NCBI GenBank assembly: GCA_038326615.1
Contig: JBBQKF010000023.1
Coordinates: forward strand, 1-35,821
Source of the DNA: JBBQKF01 sp038326615
GTDB lineage: Bacteria; Bacillota; Clostridia; Saccharofermentanales; UBA5734
Direction: 5' to 3'
DNA length: 35,821 nt
The position numbers and the translations under genes were made by a program. The notes beneath the pieces are model-generated. The model saw only the letters and a list, made by a program, of their open reading frames with translations. It did not search any database and had not been told where the DNA came from. Positions within the stretch are counted from its first letter, which is position 1. Each line of letters begins with the position of its first letter. This document shows, in pieces, positions 23,161 through 31,238 of the stretch.

Positions 23161-24960
23161 ATGGCTGAAAATATGGCTGGACTAAAAAGAACGATGAGAT
23201 GTGCGGAGCTTAATGCCTCAAATATTGGGCAAGAAGTTATACTAATGGGATGGTGCCACAAACAAAGAGACTTAGGTGGACTTACTTTTATATCCCTTCG
23301 TGATCGTAGCGGAGAAATTCAGCTTGTTATAGACGAAAACTCACCATCTGATGTTAGGACAAAAGCTGCAAAAGTCCGTAGTGAATTTGTTCTTGCTACC
23401 AGAGGGAAAGTTGCAAGAAGAAGCTCTCCAAATCCGAACGCTGCAACTGGCGAATTAGAAATACTTGTTGACGAACTAAGAGTCTTGAGTGAGTCGCAAA
23501 CTCCTCCATTTTATATTGAAGAAGACATCGATACTAACGAGTCTTTGCGTCTTAAATACAGATATCTTGATTTGCGAAGACCAGATATGCAAAAAAAGAT
23601 GATATTAAGACACAAAATAGCAAAATGCGCCCGTGATTACTATGACGAAAACGGATTTCTTGATATTGAGACACCAATTTTAACCAAGAGTACTCCAGAA
23701 GGTGCAAGAGATTATCTTGTTCCAAGTCGTGTGCATCCTGGTAAGTATTTTGCTTTACCTCAATCACCTCAGTTATTTAAACAACTGCTTATGCTAAGTG
23801 GATACGATAGATATATGCAGATTGCAAGATGCTTTAGGGATGAGGATTTAAGAGCAGACAGACAACCGGAGTTTACTCAAATTGACTTGGAAATGGCTTT
23901 TGTTGATGTTGATGACATAATTTCTGTTAACGAAGGATTCATATCGCGTCTTTTCAAGGAAATCCTTGGAATCGACATTAAATTGCCTCTAAAACAAATA
24001 AAATTTGTTGAAGCAATGGAAAGATATGGTTCTGACAAACCGGATTTAAGATTTGAGATGGAACTTGTTAATATTTCTGATCTTGTAGCAGATAGTGAAT
24101 TTTCAGTTTTTTCAGGAGCTGTAAGCTATGGAGGAAGTGTAAGATTAATCAATGTGCCTAATGGTGCTTCGATGTCAAGAAAAGAAATTGATTCGTTAGC
24201 AGAGTTTATTAAAACATATCGTGCGAAGGGACTTGCTTGGTTAACATGTGATGTTGAGCCCCGTGGTTCTATTTTGAAATTTACTAACAGTGAGCTTTTA
24301 GAGAAAATTTTCAGCAGAGCAAGGTCAGAAAAAGGTGATTTAATACTTATTGTTGCAGACAAAAATGAAGTTGTATTTGATTCTTTAGGCCAACTTCGGT
24401 GTGAAGTTGCTAAGCGCCTTGGAATGATCGACCCATCAAAATACGAACTCTTGTGGGTAACTGAATTTCCTTTGTTTGACTATGACGAAGAAGCAAAGCG
24501 ATATGTTGCTAAACATCATCCTTTTACTTCCCCAATGGATGAGGATATTCATCTTCTTGATTCTGATCCCATAAAAGTAAGATCAAAGGCCTATGACATG
24601 GTTTTGAATGGCTGTGAACTTGGTGGGGGAAGCATAAGAATTCATGACCAGGATCTTCAGAAAAAAATGTTTAATATGCTAGGATTTTCTGACGAACAAG
24701 CATGGGATAGATTTGGATTTTTACTTAAGGCATTTCAGTTCGGCGTACCTCCCCATGGTGGACTTGCATTTGGTCTTGACAGAATTGCGATGTTGCTTTC
24801 TGGTAGTGAAAGCATTCGCGACGTTATTGCATTTCCTAAAGTACAAAATGCTTCTTGTCTTATGACTGATGCACCTGACATTGTTGAAAAGAAACAACTA
24901 GACGAACTTTTTATTATGAATACGAATAAAGAAGAAGGATGCCCTGATGATGGTAAATAA
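23161..24960 (+). CDS. aspS: Aspartyl-tRNA synthetase (bacterial type)
   Basis: Class IIb synthetase, 599 residues, with an N-terminal OB-fold anticodon domain (GWCHKQRDLGGLTFISLRDR at 30-49), class II motif 2 FRDEDLRADRQPEFTQID (225-242), the bacterial GAD insertion domain (about 280-420) and motif 3 GLAFGLDRIAMLL near the C-terminus. H33 in the OB fold aligns with the histidine that favours relaxed recognition of both tRNA-Asp and tRNA-Asn in non-discriminating enzymes; this inference is tentative. The ATG follows ATGGAGGAACACTT. The gene overlaps the signal peptidase gene by 14 bases and belongs to the hisS-aspS-lep-lepA run. Confidence 0.96.
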   Translation: MAENMAGLKRTMRCAELNASNIGQEVILMGWCHKQRDLGGLTFISLRDRSGEIQLVIDENSPSDVRTKAAKVRSEFVLATRGKVARRSSPNPNAATGELEILVDELRVLSESQTPPFYIEEDIDTNESLRLKYRYLDLRRPDMQKKMILRHKIAKCARDYYDENGFLDIETPILTKSTPEGARDYLVPSRVHPGKYFALPQSPQLFKQLLMLSGYDRYMQIARCFRDEDLRADRQPEFTQIDLEMAFVDVDDIISVNEGFISRLFKEILGIDIKLPLKQIKFVEAMERYGSDKPDLRFEMELVNISDLVADSEFSVFSGAVSYGGSVRLINVPNGASMSRKEIDSLAEFIKTYRAKGLAWLTCDVEPRGSILKFTNSELLEKIFSRARSEKGDLILIVADKNEVVFDSLGQLRCEVAKRLGMIDPSKYELLWVTEFPLFDYDEEAKRYVAKHHPFTSPMDEDIHLLDSDPIKVRSKAYDMVLNGCELGGGSIRIHDQDLQKKMFNMLGFSDEQAWDRFGFLLKAFQFGVPPHGGLAFGLDRIAMLLSGSESIRDVIAFPKVQNASCLMTDAPDIVEKKQLDELFIMNTNKEEGCPDDGK

Positions 24961-26002
24961 TGAAACAGAAGGTTTATCGAATATTTCCTATCCAGGTGTA
25001 AGAACTGCCAAGGTTAATGAGCAGGTAATTAATGCACGTTTCGAAAAAATTCACAGGAAAAACGAAAAGAAAAATCGTGTAGCATTACATGGAACAATTC
25101 CTTCAATACTACCATTGTTTAAAAATGAAAAAGGTCAAGAATTTGTTCAAGAAAATTATATTAGCCAGGATTCGGAAACAGAAAAAAGTGAAATTTATAT
25201 GAAAAATGACTTTAAGCAGTTTAATGCAAACCACCAGTTTGATGTTGCCCAAGAAAATGACAAAACCACCTTTAAATCTGCTCCTAAAATTTGGCAGGCT
25301 AAAAAGGTCAAAAAGATGATAGAAGACGAGGATGATGAGCCAACAATGATATTTTTTGATAAAAATAATGGTTTAAAAAATGCACTAAACGCTGAAATGT
25401 TAAGCGAAAATAGAAATATTGATGAAACAGATAGTATTAGAAATCAACAGCCAAAATTAAATCGTTATACAATCCTTCAGGAAGTGTTCGATTGGGTTAA
25501 ACATATTGCAATCGCAGTGGTAATAGGTCTTCTGCTTGTAATGTTTGTTGTTCAGAGAAATGTGGTCATAGGATCTTCAATGGAACCGAATCTCTATGAG
25601 AATGATCAGCTTATTGTTGAAAAAGTAAGTAAATTGTATAATGGCGGGATAACATATAGAGATATCATAACTGTTAATGCGGAAGGATTTCTAGGGCATA
25701 GCGGTGACAAAAATATCATTAAAAGGGTAATTGGATTACCTGGAGATACAATTGAAATTAAAGATTCAGCAGTATATCGTAATGGACAAAAAGTTGAGGA
25801 ACCTTATTTAAATGGAATGTTAACAAATGAACGGGAACCAAATTATTCTAACGTTAAATTACTCGAAAATGAATTTTATGTTTTAGGTGATAACCGAAAT
25901 GTTAGCTTAGACAGCAGAACTTTTGGCCCAATCAATAAATCTAGAATTATTGGAGAAGTTCTTGTAAGATTTTATCCGTTAAATAAATTCGGGAAACCTT
26001 AA
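24947..26002 (+). CDS. lepB: Signal peptidase I with a long N-terminal cytoplasmic extension
   Basis: Membrane serine protease that removes signal peptides from exported proteins. The catalytic domain is complete: GSSMEPN with nucleophile S211, KRVIGLPGD with general base K259, and GDNRNVSLDSRTFG (314-327). A single membrane anchor lies at about 187-203 (IAIAVVIGLLLVMFVVQ). The first 180 residues are charged, low in hydrophobicity and unlike any family I recognise, with an acidic cluster EDEDDEPT (126-133). Clostridial type I signal peptidases usually have only a short N-terminal tail. The gene starts inside aspS (GAAGGATGCCCTG upstream); ATG at 24947 or 24950 are both possible. It runs directly into lepA. 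Confidence 0.92.
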   Translation: MMVNNETEGLSNISYPGVRTAKVNEQVINARFEKIHRKNEKKNRVALHGTIPSILPLFKNEKGQEFVQENYISQDSETEKSEIYMKNDFKQFNANHQFDVAQENDKTTFKSAPKIWQAKKVKKMIEDEDDEPTMIFFDKNNGLKNALNAEMLSENRNIDETDSIRNQQPKLNRYTILQEVFDWVKHIAIAVVIGLLLVMFVVQRNVVIGSSMEPNLYENDQLIVEKVSKLYNGGITYRDIITVNAEGFLGHSGDKNIIKRVIGLPGDTIEIKDSAVYRNGQKVEEPYLNGMLTNEREPNYSNVKLLENEFYVLGDNRNVSLDSRTFGPINKSRIIGEVLVRFYPLNKFGKP

Positions 26003-26020
26003 GTGGAGGAGAAGCTATTA

Positions 26021-27832
26021 ATGCCGTCTGATAGACAAAAACATATTCGTAATTTTAGTATAATTGCACATATTGATCATGGAAAATCTACACTGGCAGA
26101 CCGTCTTATAGAACATACAGGTGTTCTCGAAATGCGCCAGATGCAAAATCAGGTTCTCGACAATATGGATTTAGAACGTGAACGTGGGATAACTATTAAA
26201 GCTCAGGCAGTAAGAATGAAATATCCTGCTAAAGATGGAACGATATACACTTTGAATTTAATCGACACTCCTGGACATGTAGACTTCAACTATGAGGTTT
26301 CTAGAAGCCTTGCTGCATGTGATGGAGCTGTATTAATTGTTGATGCAGCACAGGGAATAGAAGCACAAACGCTTGCAAATGTTTATCTTGCAATAGATAG
26401 TAATTTGGATGTTCTTCCTGTTATTAACAAGATTGATCTTCCATCAGCCCAGCCAGAAATTGTCAGGAAGGAAATAGAGGAAGTTATCGGCCTTGATGCA
26501 AGTTATGCTCCATTAATATCAGCAAAAAATAACATTAATATTGATGAAGTACTCGAAAAAATAGTGAAATATCTTCCTTGCCCAACTGGGGACGAAAATG
26601 CAACTTTAAGAGCATTAGTTTTTGACTCAAAATATGATACATATAAGGGTGTCATTGTTCACATTTGTGTTAAAGAAGGTTCTGTAAAACTCGGTGAGAA
26701 AATTCTTATGATGAATACCAAGAAAGATTTTGTTGTAACGGAGCTTGGATACTTCCGACCAGGAGAATTTACGCCTTGTGAGGAGCTTAAAGCAGGGGAT
26801 GTTGGATATCTTGTTGCAAGTATAAAAAATGTACGTGATACTGGTGTTGGCGATACTGTCACAACGTATCAAAATTCGGCTAAAACTCCTCTTGCAGGAT
26901 ATAAGAAAGCTCAGCAGATGGTATTTTGCGGTCTTTATCCAATTGATGGATCAAAATACCCTGATTTAAGAGATGCGCTAGAAAAATTACAAATGAACGA
27001 TGCGGCTTTGTCTTTTGAACCTGAAACATCAGTTGCACTTGGCTTTGGATTCAGATGTGGATTTCTTGGGCTACTTCATTACGAAATTGTACAAGAAAGA
27101 CTCGAAAGAGAATTTGCACTTGAAATGATATCGACTGCGCCTTCTGTTATCTATAAAGTTTTTACTACTTCTGGGGAAGAAATAAGACTTGACAACCCAA
27201 CAAATATGCCTGACCCAAGTTATATTGACTATATGGAAGAACCAATAGTTAAAGCTGCTATCATGACTCCTAAAGAATATGTTGGTAATATTATGGACTT
27301 GTGTCAGGATCGACGTGGCACTTACATTAACATGGATTACATTGATGCAAATCGTGTCAACATGCATTACGAAATCCCTCTTAACGAAATAATTTATGAC
27401 TTTTTTGATGCACTGAAATCAAGGACTCGTGGTTATGCTTCGTTGGACTATGAACTAAGTGGGTATGAGCGTTCAAATCTAGTAAAACTTGATATTATGC
27501 TAAACGCAGAGCTTGTAGATGCACTTTCGTTTATTGTTCATAAAGATAAGGCATATAACCGTGGACGACGTATGGCAGAAAAGCTTAAGGATAATATTCC
27601 AAGACAGAATTTCGAAATACCTATTCAGGCTTGTATAGGTGGAAAAGTTATAGCAAGAGAAACTGTTAAGGCTTTCCGCAAGGACGTTCTTGCAAAATGT
27701 TATGGTGGTGACATAACACGTAAGAAAAAACTTCTTGAGAAACAAAAAGAAGGCAAAAAAAGAATGCGTCAAGTTGGAAGTGTAGAAGTTCCGCAAGAAG
27801 CATTCATGAGTGTTCTAAAGCTTGACGAGTAA
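26021..27832 (+). CDS. lepA: Elongation factor 4 (LepA)
   Basis: Ribosome-associated translational GTPase. G1 is AHIDHGKST (16-24), G2 is GITIK (56-60), G3 is DTPGHVDF (82-89) and G4 is NKIDLP (136-141). The LepA-specific C-terminal domain is recognizable by YNRGRRMAEKLKDNIPRQNF and the ending KKRMRQVGSVEVPQEAF. Length is 603 residues, normal for the family. The ATG follows GTGGAGGAGAAGC; an in-frame GTG six codons earlier overlaps this ribosome site. It is the last gene of the hisS-aspS-lepB-lepA run and converges on the MoaD-like gene. No clear terminator follows. Confidence 0.97.
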   Translation: MPSDRQKHIRNFSIIAHIDHGKSTLADRLIEHTGVLEMRQMQNQVLDNMDLERERGITIKAQAVRMKYPAKDGTIYTLNLIDTPGHVDFNYEVSRSLAACDGAVLIVDAAQGIEAQTLANVYLAIDSNLDVLPVINKIDLPSAQPEIVRKEIEEVIGLDASYAPLISAKNNINIDEVLEKIVKYLPCPTGDENATLRALVFDSKYDTYKGVIVHICVKEGSVKLGEKILMMNTKKDFVVTELGYFRPGEFTPCEELKAGDVGYLVASIKNVRDTGVGDTVTTYQNSAKTPLAGYKKAQQMVFCGLYPIDGSKYPDLRDALEKLQMNDAALSFEPETSVALGFGFRCGFLGLLHYEIVQERLEREFALEMISTAPSVIYKVFTTSGEEIRLDNPTNMPDPSYIDYMEEPIVKAAIMTPKEYVGNIMDLCQDRRGTYINMDYIDANRVNMHYEIPLNEIIYDFFDALKSRTRGYASLDYELSGYERSNLVKLDIMLNAELVDALSFIVHKDKAYNRGRRMAEKLKDNIPRQNFEIPIQACIGGKVIARETVKAFRKDVLAKCYGGDITRKKKLLEKQKEGKKRMRQVGSVEVPQEAFMSVLKLDE

Positions 27833-27904
27833 TTTGCAATAGAAAATATTTGTGTTCATATCATTAAAAATAATATTAAAATAAATACAAATAATTTGTT
27901 AAAT

Positions 27905-28177
27905 TTAACCACTAATAATATAGGGAAGAGGGCGTACAATATCCTTGTCGGATGCGCAGTCTTCCTTGTTTTTTTTTATACTATTAACTGAAATAAATCC
28001 GACTAAATCCTGTGGAATGCCTGCCATTTCAACTATATCAATATAAGTCGTCCCAAGTGATACGTTTAGTAAGTTCATCTTAACTTTATTGGTATATGAC
28101 AAAAATCCTGCACCACTGTCTACAGTAACTTCAATTACATTTTCAATTACATTTTCAATTACATTTTCATTATTCAT
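27905..28177 (-). CDS. MoaD/ThiS-like ubiquitin-fold protein with atypical C-terminus
   Basis: 90-residue protein whose last 45 residues follow the MoaD/ThiS pattern: GTTYIDIVEMAGIPQDLVGFISVN is the beta-alpha-beta core, and the C-terminus ends RPLPYIISG. Sulfur carriers normally end in Gly-Gly; here only one terminal glycine is present, preceded by serine. The N-terminus contains ENVI repeated three times (residues 4-15). MoaD-like genes often accompany aldehyde:ferredoxin oxidoreductases, where they are thought to serve pterin cofactor sulfuration, and this one lies 268 bp after such a gene on the same strand. The assignment rests on pattern and context; activity is doubtful unless the last residue is sufficient. 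The ATG follows CAAGGTCAAA. Confidence 0.7.
   Translation of the reverse strand: MNNENVIENVIENVIEVTVDSGAGFLSYTNKVKMNLLNVSLGTTYIDIVEMAGIPQDLVGFISVNSIKKNKEDCASDKDIVRPLPYIISG
28131..28166. repeat. Three 12-bp tandem repeats in the MoaD-like gene
   Basis: TCAATTACATTT occurs three times in a row on the plus strand and encodes the repeated Glu-Asn-Val-Ile at the N-terminus of the minus-strand gene. The period is in frame. Confidence 0.9.
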
Positions 28178-28186
28178 TTTGACCTT

Positions 28187-28215
28187 GTATGATATAGTTG
28201 ATAGCTAAATCATAC
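28187..28215. promoter_or_regulatory. Dyad in the leader of the MoaD-like gene
   Basis: GTATGAT and ATCATAC form a 7-bp inverted repeat separated by 15 bases, just before the ribosome site of the MoaD-like gene. Upstream on the minus strand TTGACA (about 28247-28252) is present, but with a poor -10 (TATACA, 19-base spacer). Operator or leader hairpin are both possible. Confidence 0.35.
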
Positions 28216-28399
28216 TCTCCTTGTATAATAATTGTAGCATATTTAATGTCAATTTGAGCTTATTTCGTTTTACTAAGATTTGAGATATAATTTAGTTGGA
28301 CGTTGTGAGCTTTTTATAAAAATTCAAATAATTGATTTTTATAAAAGACGTAAGGTTATAAAATTTGAAATTTTAAAAAACATTTCGAAACAGTTTAGA

Positions 28400-28436
28400 T
28401 AAAAGCAAAAAGTTGAAAAATATTCACTCTTTTTGC
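28400..28436 (-). terminator. Terminator after the aldehyde:ferredoxin oxidoreductase gene
   Basis: On the minus strand GCAAAAAG pairs with CTTTTTGC around a 16-base loop, followed by TTTTATC, about 10 bases after the stop codon. Confidence 0.65.
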
Positions 28437-28445
28437 CTTTACTCA

Positions 28446-30218
28446 TTAACTTAAAAAGTTTGCTTCAAGTTCATCGCACTTGTGCTGGTAAATATCTAAT
28501 AATTCTTTTGTGACATCCTCGTCGAGTTTTCCAACAAGAGAAGGAGTTTCAAAAAATCTCTTTGGAAATACTATCTGATTTAGCTTAAACCCAAGTTTAC
28601 GCTTAATTCTTAGCTTAGTAGAAAGAATTCTTCCAGCGATTTCAGATAGCTGGTCATCAGTGTAAGTAAGACCAATTGAAGCAAGAGCTGATATTATTGT
28701 TGCTCTATCATAAACTTTACGCGCAAATAAACAAATTATAAGTGAGTTCAACATGCAGCGTTCTTTTTCTTCTTTGAAGAGCTTGTCAACGAGATCTTCT
28801 TTATCAAATTCAATGGGATTGAAATTTTTTAATCCCTGATCAACCGAATATCCACCATTACAAAGATGAGAGTGTCTTGCACCTGCTGCAGCTCCGATCA
28901 AAGAACCATAGCCGGTGTGGTAACCTGGTGTTTCATTTCCAGCAATTGACATTGCGTAATCTGCACCACCATACATTTTTGCGGCATATGCACATCCGTT
29001 AGCAAGTGCTGACCAGAAATAATTTTTACGTTGTGATATAAACCATATAGCCTTTTTATACATTTCAGCATTGCCAAATTCCAAAGGTATAAGAGTATCT
29101 GAATCTGACACAATACCTTCTTTGTAGGCTTCTGTTGCCCAGCCAAGACATACTCCGGTTGACATTGCATCAAGACCCGCGCGCTCAACATCATCAATAA
29201 CTTCTAAAATTTCCTGGGTGTTATCTATTCCAAGGTAAGAACCTAAGGCGAAAATCAATTCATAGTCATAACAAACATCGCGCTTCTCGTATTCATGGCC
29301 CTTGTCAAATTCTCTTCTGATTTGACCAATGTGGATACAACCAACTGGGCAGCCAGTACATGCCATTTTGCGAACGAGATGCTTCTGAGCAAACTGCTCA
29401 CCACTGATTTCTCCAGCCTGGTCATAAGAGGTTTTTTGAAGATTTAATGTAGGTAATCCACCTGCGTTACTTAACGGCTCAACATTTATTGCTGTTCCAA
29501 GGTCATGGTATTTACCCATGATATCTGTTGTTGTAACTTTTTTATAAATTTCCTGATATATTTTAAAATATTCTTTTTGATTCAATGCCGGGATCTGGCG
29601 ATCTCCAACAACCTGAATAGCTTTGATGTTTTTGCTACCAAAAACTGCTCCAAGGCCAAGCCGTCCAAAATGTCTATAGGTATCAACACAAACACTTGCA
29701 TAATGTACTTGATTTTCACCAGCAACACCAATTCTGATAATACTTCTTTTACCACCTTTACCAGCTTCACGGGCACGTATAAGATTTCCGGCACCATCAG
29801 CATCAGTTCCCCAAATCGCTCTGGCATCTTTGAATCCGATGTCGTTATTGGAAATGTTGATATAAGAAGGATCAGTAAGCTTTCCAGTTATAACAATAGC
29901 ATCATATCCCGCATAGAACATACACATTGCTAGGCGTCCCCCAGCATAGCTTTCTCCAAGTTCGCGAGTGAGAGGAGAAATGAACATAGCAACAGTTTTA
30001 GTAATTACAGGGAAAATAGTTGTTGCGGCTCCTGTAGCAAAAACTATAGGTTGCTGTGGATCCAGTGGATCAAGTTCAGGCTTCATATTTTCTTCAAGAA
30101 GTTTTGACGCAACACCTACGCCGCCAAGATAATCAAAAAGATCTTCTCTTTGTTCAATGCGAATTTTTTTTGTATCACAATTTATATATAAGACACGAAT
30201 ATATTTCTCATAAATCAT
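28446..30218 (-). CDS. aor: Aldehyde:ferredoxin oxidoreductase (tungsten/molybdenum pterin enzyme)
   Basis: Oxidizes aldehydes to acids, or the reverse, passing electrons to ferredoxin; binds bis-pterin tungsten (or Mo) and one [4Fe-4S] cluster. The N-terminal pterin domain shows YLGGVGVASKLLEE (30-43), ATGAATTIFPV (61-71) and HFGRLGLGAVFGSKNIKAI (183-201). The cluster cysteines are C287, C290 and C294 in ACTGCPVGC, with the distal one probably C496 (C488 is close). ERAGLDAMSTGVCLGW (345-360) fits the central domain. Length is 590 residues, slightly shorter than typical. The ATG lies inside the end of the ferredoxin gene, with GGAGGACG as ribosome site. Natural substrate is not deducible. Confidence 0.92.
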   Translation of the reverse strand: MIYEKYIRVLYINCDTKKIRIEQREDLFDYLGGVGVASKLLEENMKPELDPLDPQQPIVFATGAATTIFPVITKTVAMFISPLTRELGESYAGGRLAMCMFYAGYDAIVITGKLTDPSYINISNNDIGFKDARAIWGTDADGAGNLIRAREAGKGGKRSIIRIGVAGENQVHYASVCVDTYRHFGRLGLGAVFGSKNIKAIQVVGDRQIPALNQKEYFKIYQEIYKKVTTTDIMGKYHDLGTAINVEPLSNAGGLPTLNLQKTSYDQAGEISGEQFAQKHLVRKMACTGCPVGCIHIGQIRREFDKGHEYEKRDVCYDYELIFALGSYLGIDNTQEILEVIDDVERAGLDAMSTGVCLGWATEAYKEGIVSDSDTLIPLEFGNAEMYKKAIWFISQRKNYFWSALANGCAYAAKMYGGADYAMSIAGNETPGYHTGYGSLIGAAAGARHSHLCNGGYSVDQGLKNFNPIEFDKEDLVDKLFKEEKERCMLNSLIICLFARKVYDRATIISALASIGLTYTDDQLSEIAGRILSTKLRIKRKLGFKLNQIVFPKRFFETPSLVGKLDEDVTKELLDIYQHKCDELEANFLS

Positions 30219-30627
30219 TTGTTACGTCCTCCATTGTTAAACATTGATGAGGGCAAAATTTTACGCAAACTCCACAATGACGGCAAATGATTGGTGTTTT
30301 ATCGTCGTCATTAAAAAATACAGCACTAACGATACAAGCAGATTCACATTTTCTACAACCAATACATTTTGTTTTATCAAGGAGTACTCCACCACCTGGT
30401 CGTTTTGATAAAGCACCAGATGGGCAAGCTTCCATACAAGCACGAGATCCAGTACAAGCGTAACATTTATTTGCTACAAATTCACCAGTCAATCCTCCAA
30501 AAGATTTAACCCGAATAGCAGAGTCAGAAATTGAATGACTTTTTCGATTAGTTATTGCACACGTCAGCATACATGTAAAGCAACCAAGACAACGTTTCAT
30601 TCCATCGGCACGTAATACTTTTGCCAT
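30208..30627 (-). CDS. Four-cluster polyferredoxin, electron partner of the oxidoreductase
   Basis: 139-residue iron-sulfur protein of the AorA/HycB-like type. Four cysteine groups are visible: CLGCFTCMLTC (13-23), CYACTGSRACMEAC (55-68), CIGCRKCESAC (about 87-97) and CRHCGVCVKFC (about 114-124), enough for four [4Fe-4S] clusters. The first group is embedded in RCLGCFTCMLTCAITNRKSHS, typical for electron-transfer subunits of molybdopterin enzymes. The ATG follows AAAGGAGAATTATA. The stop overlaps the start of the oxidoreductase gene by 11 bases, indicating coupled translation. It probably accepts electrons from the oxidoreductase and hands them to a soluble or membrane acceptor not encoded here. 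Confidence 0.92.
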   Translation of the reverse strand: MAKVLRADGMKRCLGCFTCMLTCAITNRKSHSISDSAIRVKSFGGLTGEFVANKCYACTGSRACMEACPSGALSKRPGGGVLLDKTKCIGCRKCESACIVSAVFFNDDDKTPIICRHCGVCVKFCPHQCLTMEDVTNDL

Positions 30628-30845
30628 TATAATTCTCCTTTACAATAATTTTATAATTTTTATAATTTTATCAATAAACATCAATAAATAATCCCATTAC
30701 TACATACTGATATTAAAGTTTTAATGCAAGTTTTGTTTATTACATACTCAATATTATATATTAATTCGAAAATATAAACATAACTTATAAGCTAACAATT
30801 TCACGAATAATTAGTGTAAATTATACAAAAACATAATAAAATATT

Positions 30846-30885
30846 TGTTGCAATCGTTAAGCCACAATTTGTTACAATCGTAACA
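30846..30885. promoter_or_regulatory. Two related dyad sites upstream of the ferredoxin-oxidoreductase operon
   Basis: TGTTACAATCGTAACA (30870-30885) is a 6-bp inverted repeat with a 4-base centre. TGTTGCAATCGTTAAG (30846-30861), starting 24 bp earlier, matches it at 12 of 16 positions and shares the AATC centre. Spacing of about two helical turns suggests cooperative binding by one regulator. The half-site TGTTA resembles Rex-type operators only loosely. Confidence 0.4.
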
Positions 30886-30949
30886 GACGTTACTCAATAA
30901 ATCTAGTATATTTACAATAACAGACAAAAAAATATAAATAATAAAAAGA

Positions 30950-30990
30950 ATGTATAAAAATAGTTTAAAAATGTATAAAAATAGTTAAAA
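30950..30990. repeat. Tandem duplication before the tRNA promoter
   Basis: ATGTATAAAAATAGTTTAAAA (30950-30970) is followed directly by the same sequence minus one T (30971-30990). It ends 6 bp before the tRNA -35 box. Function unknown. Confidence 0.8.
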
Positions 30991-30996
30991 AATTAA

Positions 30997-31025
30997 TTGA
31001 CATAATATTACACAGACACTATAAT
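30997..31025 (+). promoter_or_regulatory. tRNA-Leu promoter
   Basis: Perfect TTGACA (30997-31002) and TATAAT (31020-31025) with a 17-base spacer, 15 bp before the mature tRNA. Confidence 0.9.
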
Positions 31026-31040
31026 AAGTCCGTTGGTTAC

Positions 31041-31123
<83 letters not shown>

Positions 31124-31126
31124 TAT

Positions 31127-31168
31127 CGAGTGTTCATAACGAATGTGAACACTCGTTTTTCTTTTTTT
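31127..31168 (+). terminator. tRNA-Leu terminator
   Basis: CGAGTGTTC pairs perfectly with GAACACTCG around an 11-base loop and is followed by TTTTTCTTTTTTT. It marks the last clearly chromosomal feature before the mobile element. Confidence 0.9.
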
Positions 31169-31186
31169 GAACAATTTCTATGTAGA

Positions 31187-31227
31187 AAGCGGTCAATTGA
31201 CCGCTTGGGCAGTCGTTCTGACTGCTC
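31187..31227. repeat. Paired inverted repeats at the left end of the mobile element
   Basis: AAGCGGTCAATTGACCGCTT (31187-31206) is a perfect 20-bp palindrome. Next to it GCAGTC-GTTCT-GACTGC (31209-31226 region) is a second hairpin followed by TCTTTTTG on the plus strand. They could terminate transcripts entering the element or be recombinase-related end structures. Confidence 0.7.
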
Positions 31228-31238
31228 TTTTTGTTTTT

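Larger units (their letters stand above)
30628..31040. other. Divergent spacer between ferredoxin gene and tRNA-Leu
   Basis: 413 strongly A+T-rich bases. Contains two related dyad sites (30846-30885), a tandem duplication of about 20 bp (30950-30990) and the tRNA promoter. A convincing promoter for the ferredoxin-oxidoreductase operon was not found on the minus strand, although TATAAT-like boxes are frequent. Confidence 0.65.

Noticed and set aside
29505..29933. 142-codon plus-strand frame inside the oxidoreductase gene
   Set aside because: Antisense shadow of a well supported gene; Thr/Ser/Ile-rich translation with no recognizable domain.
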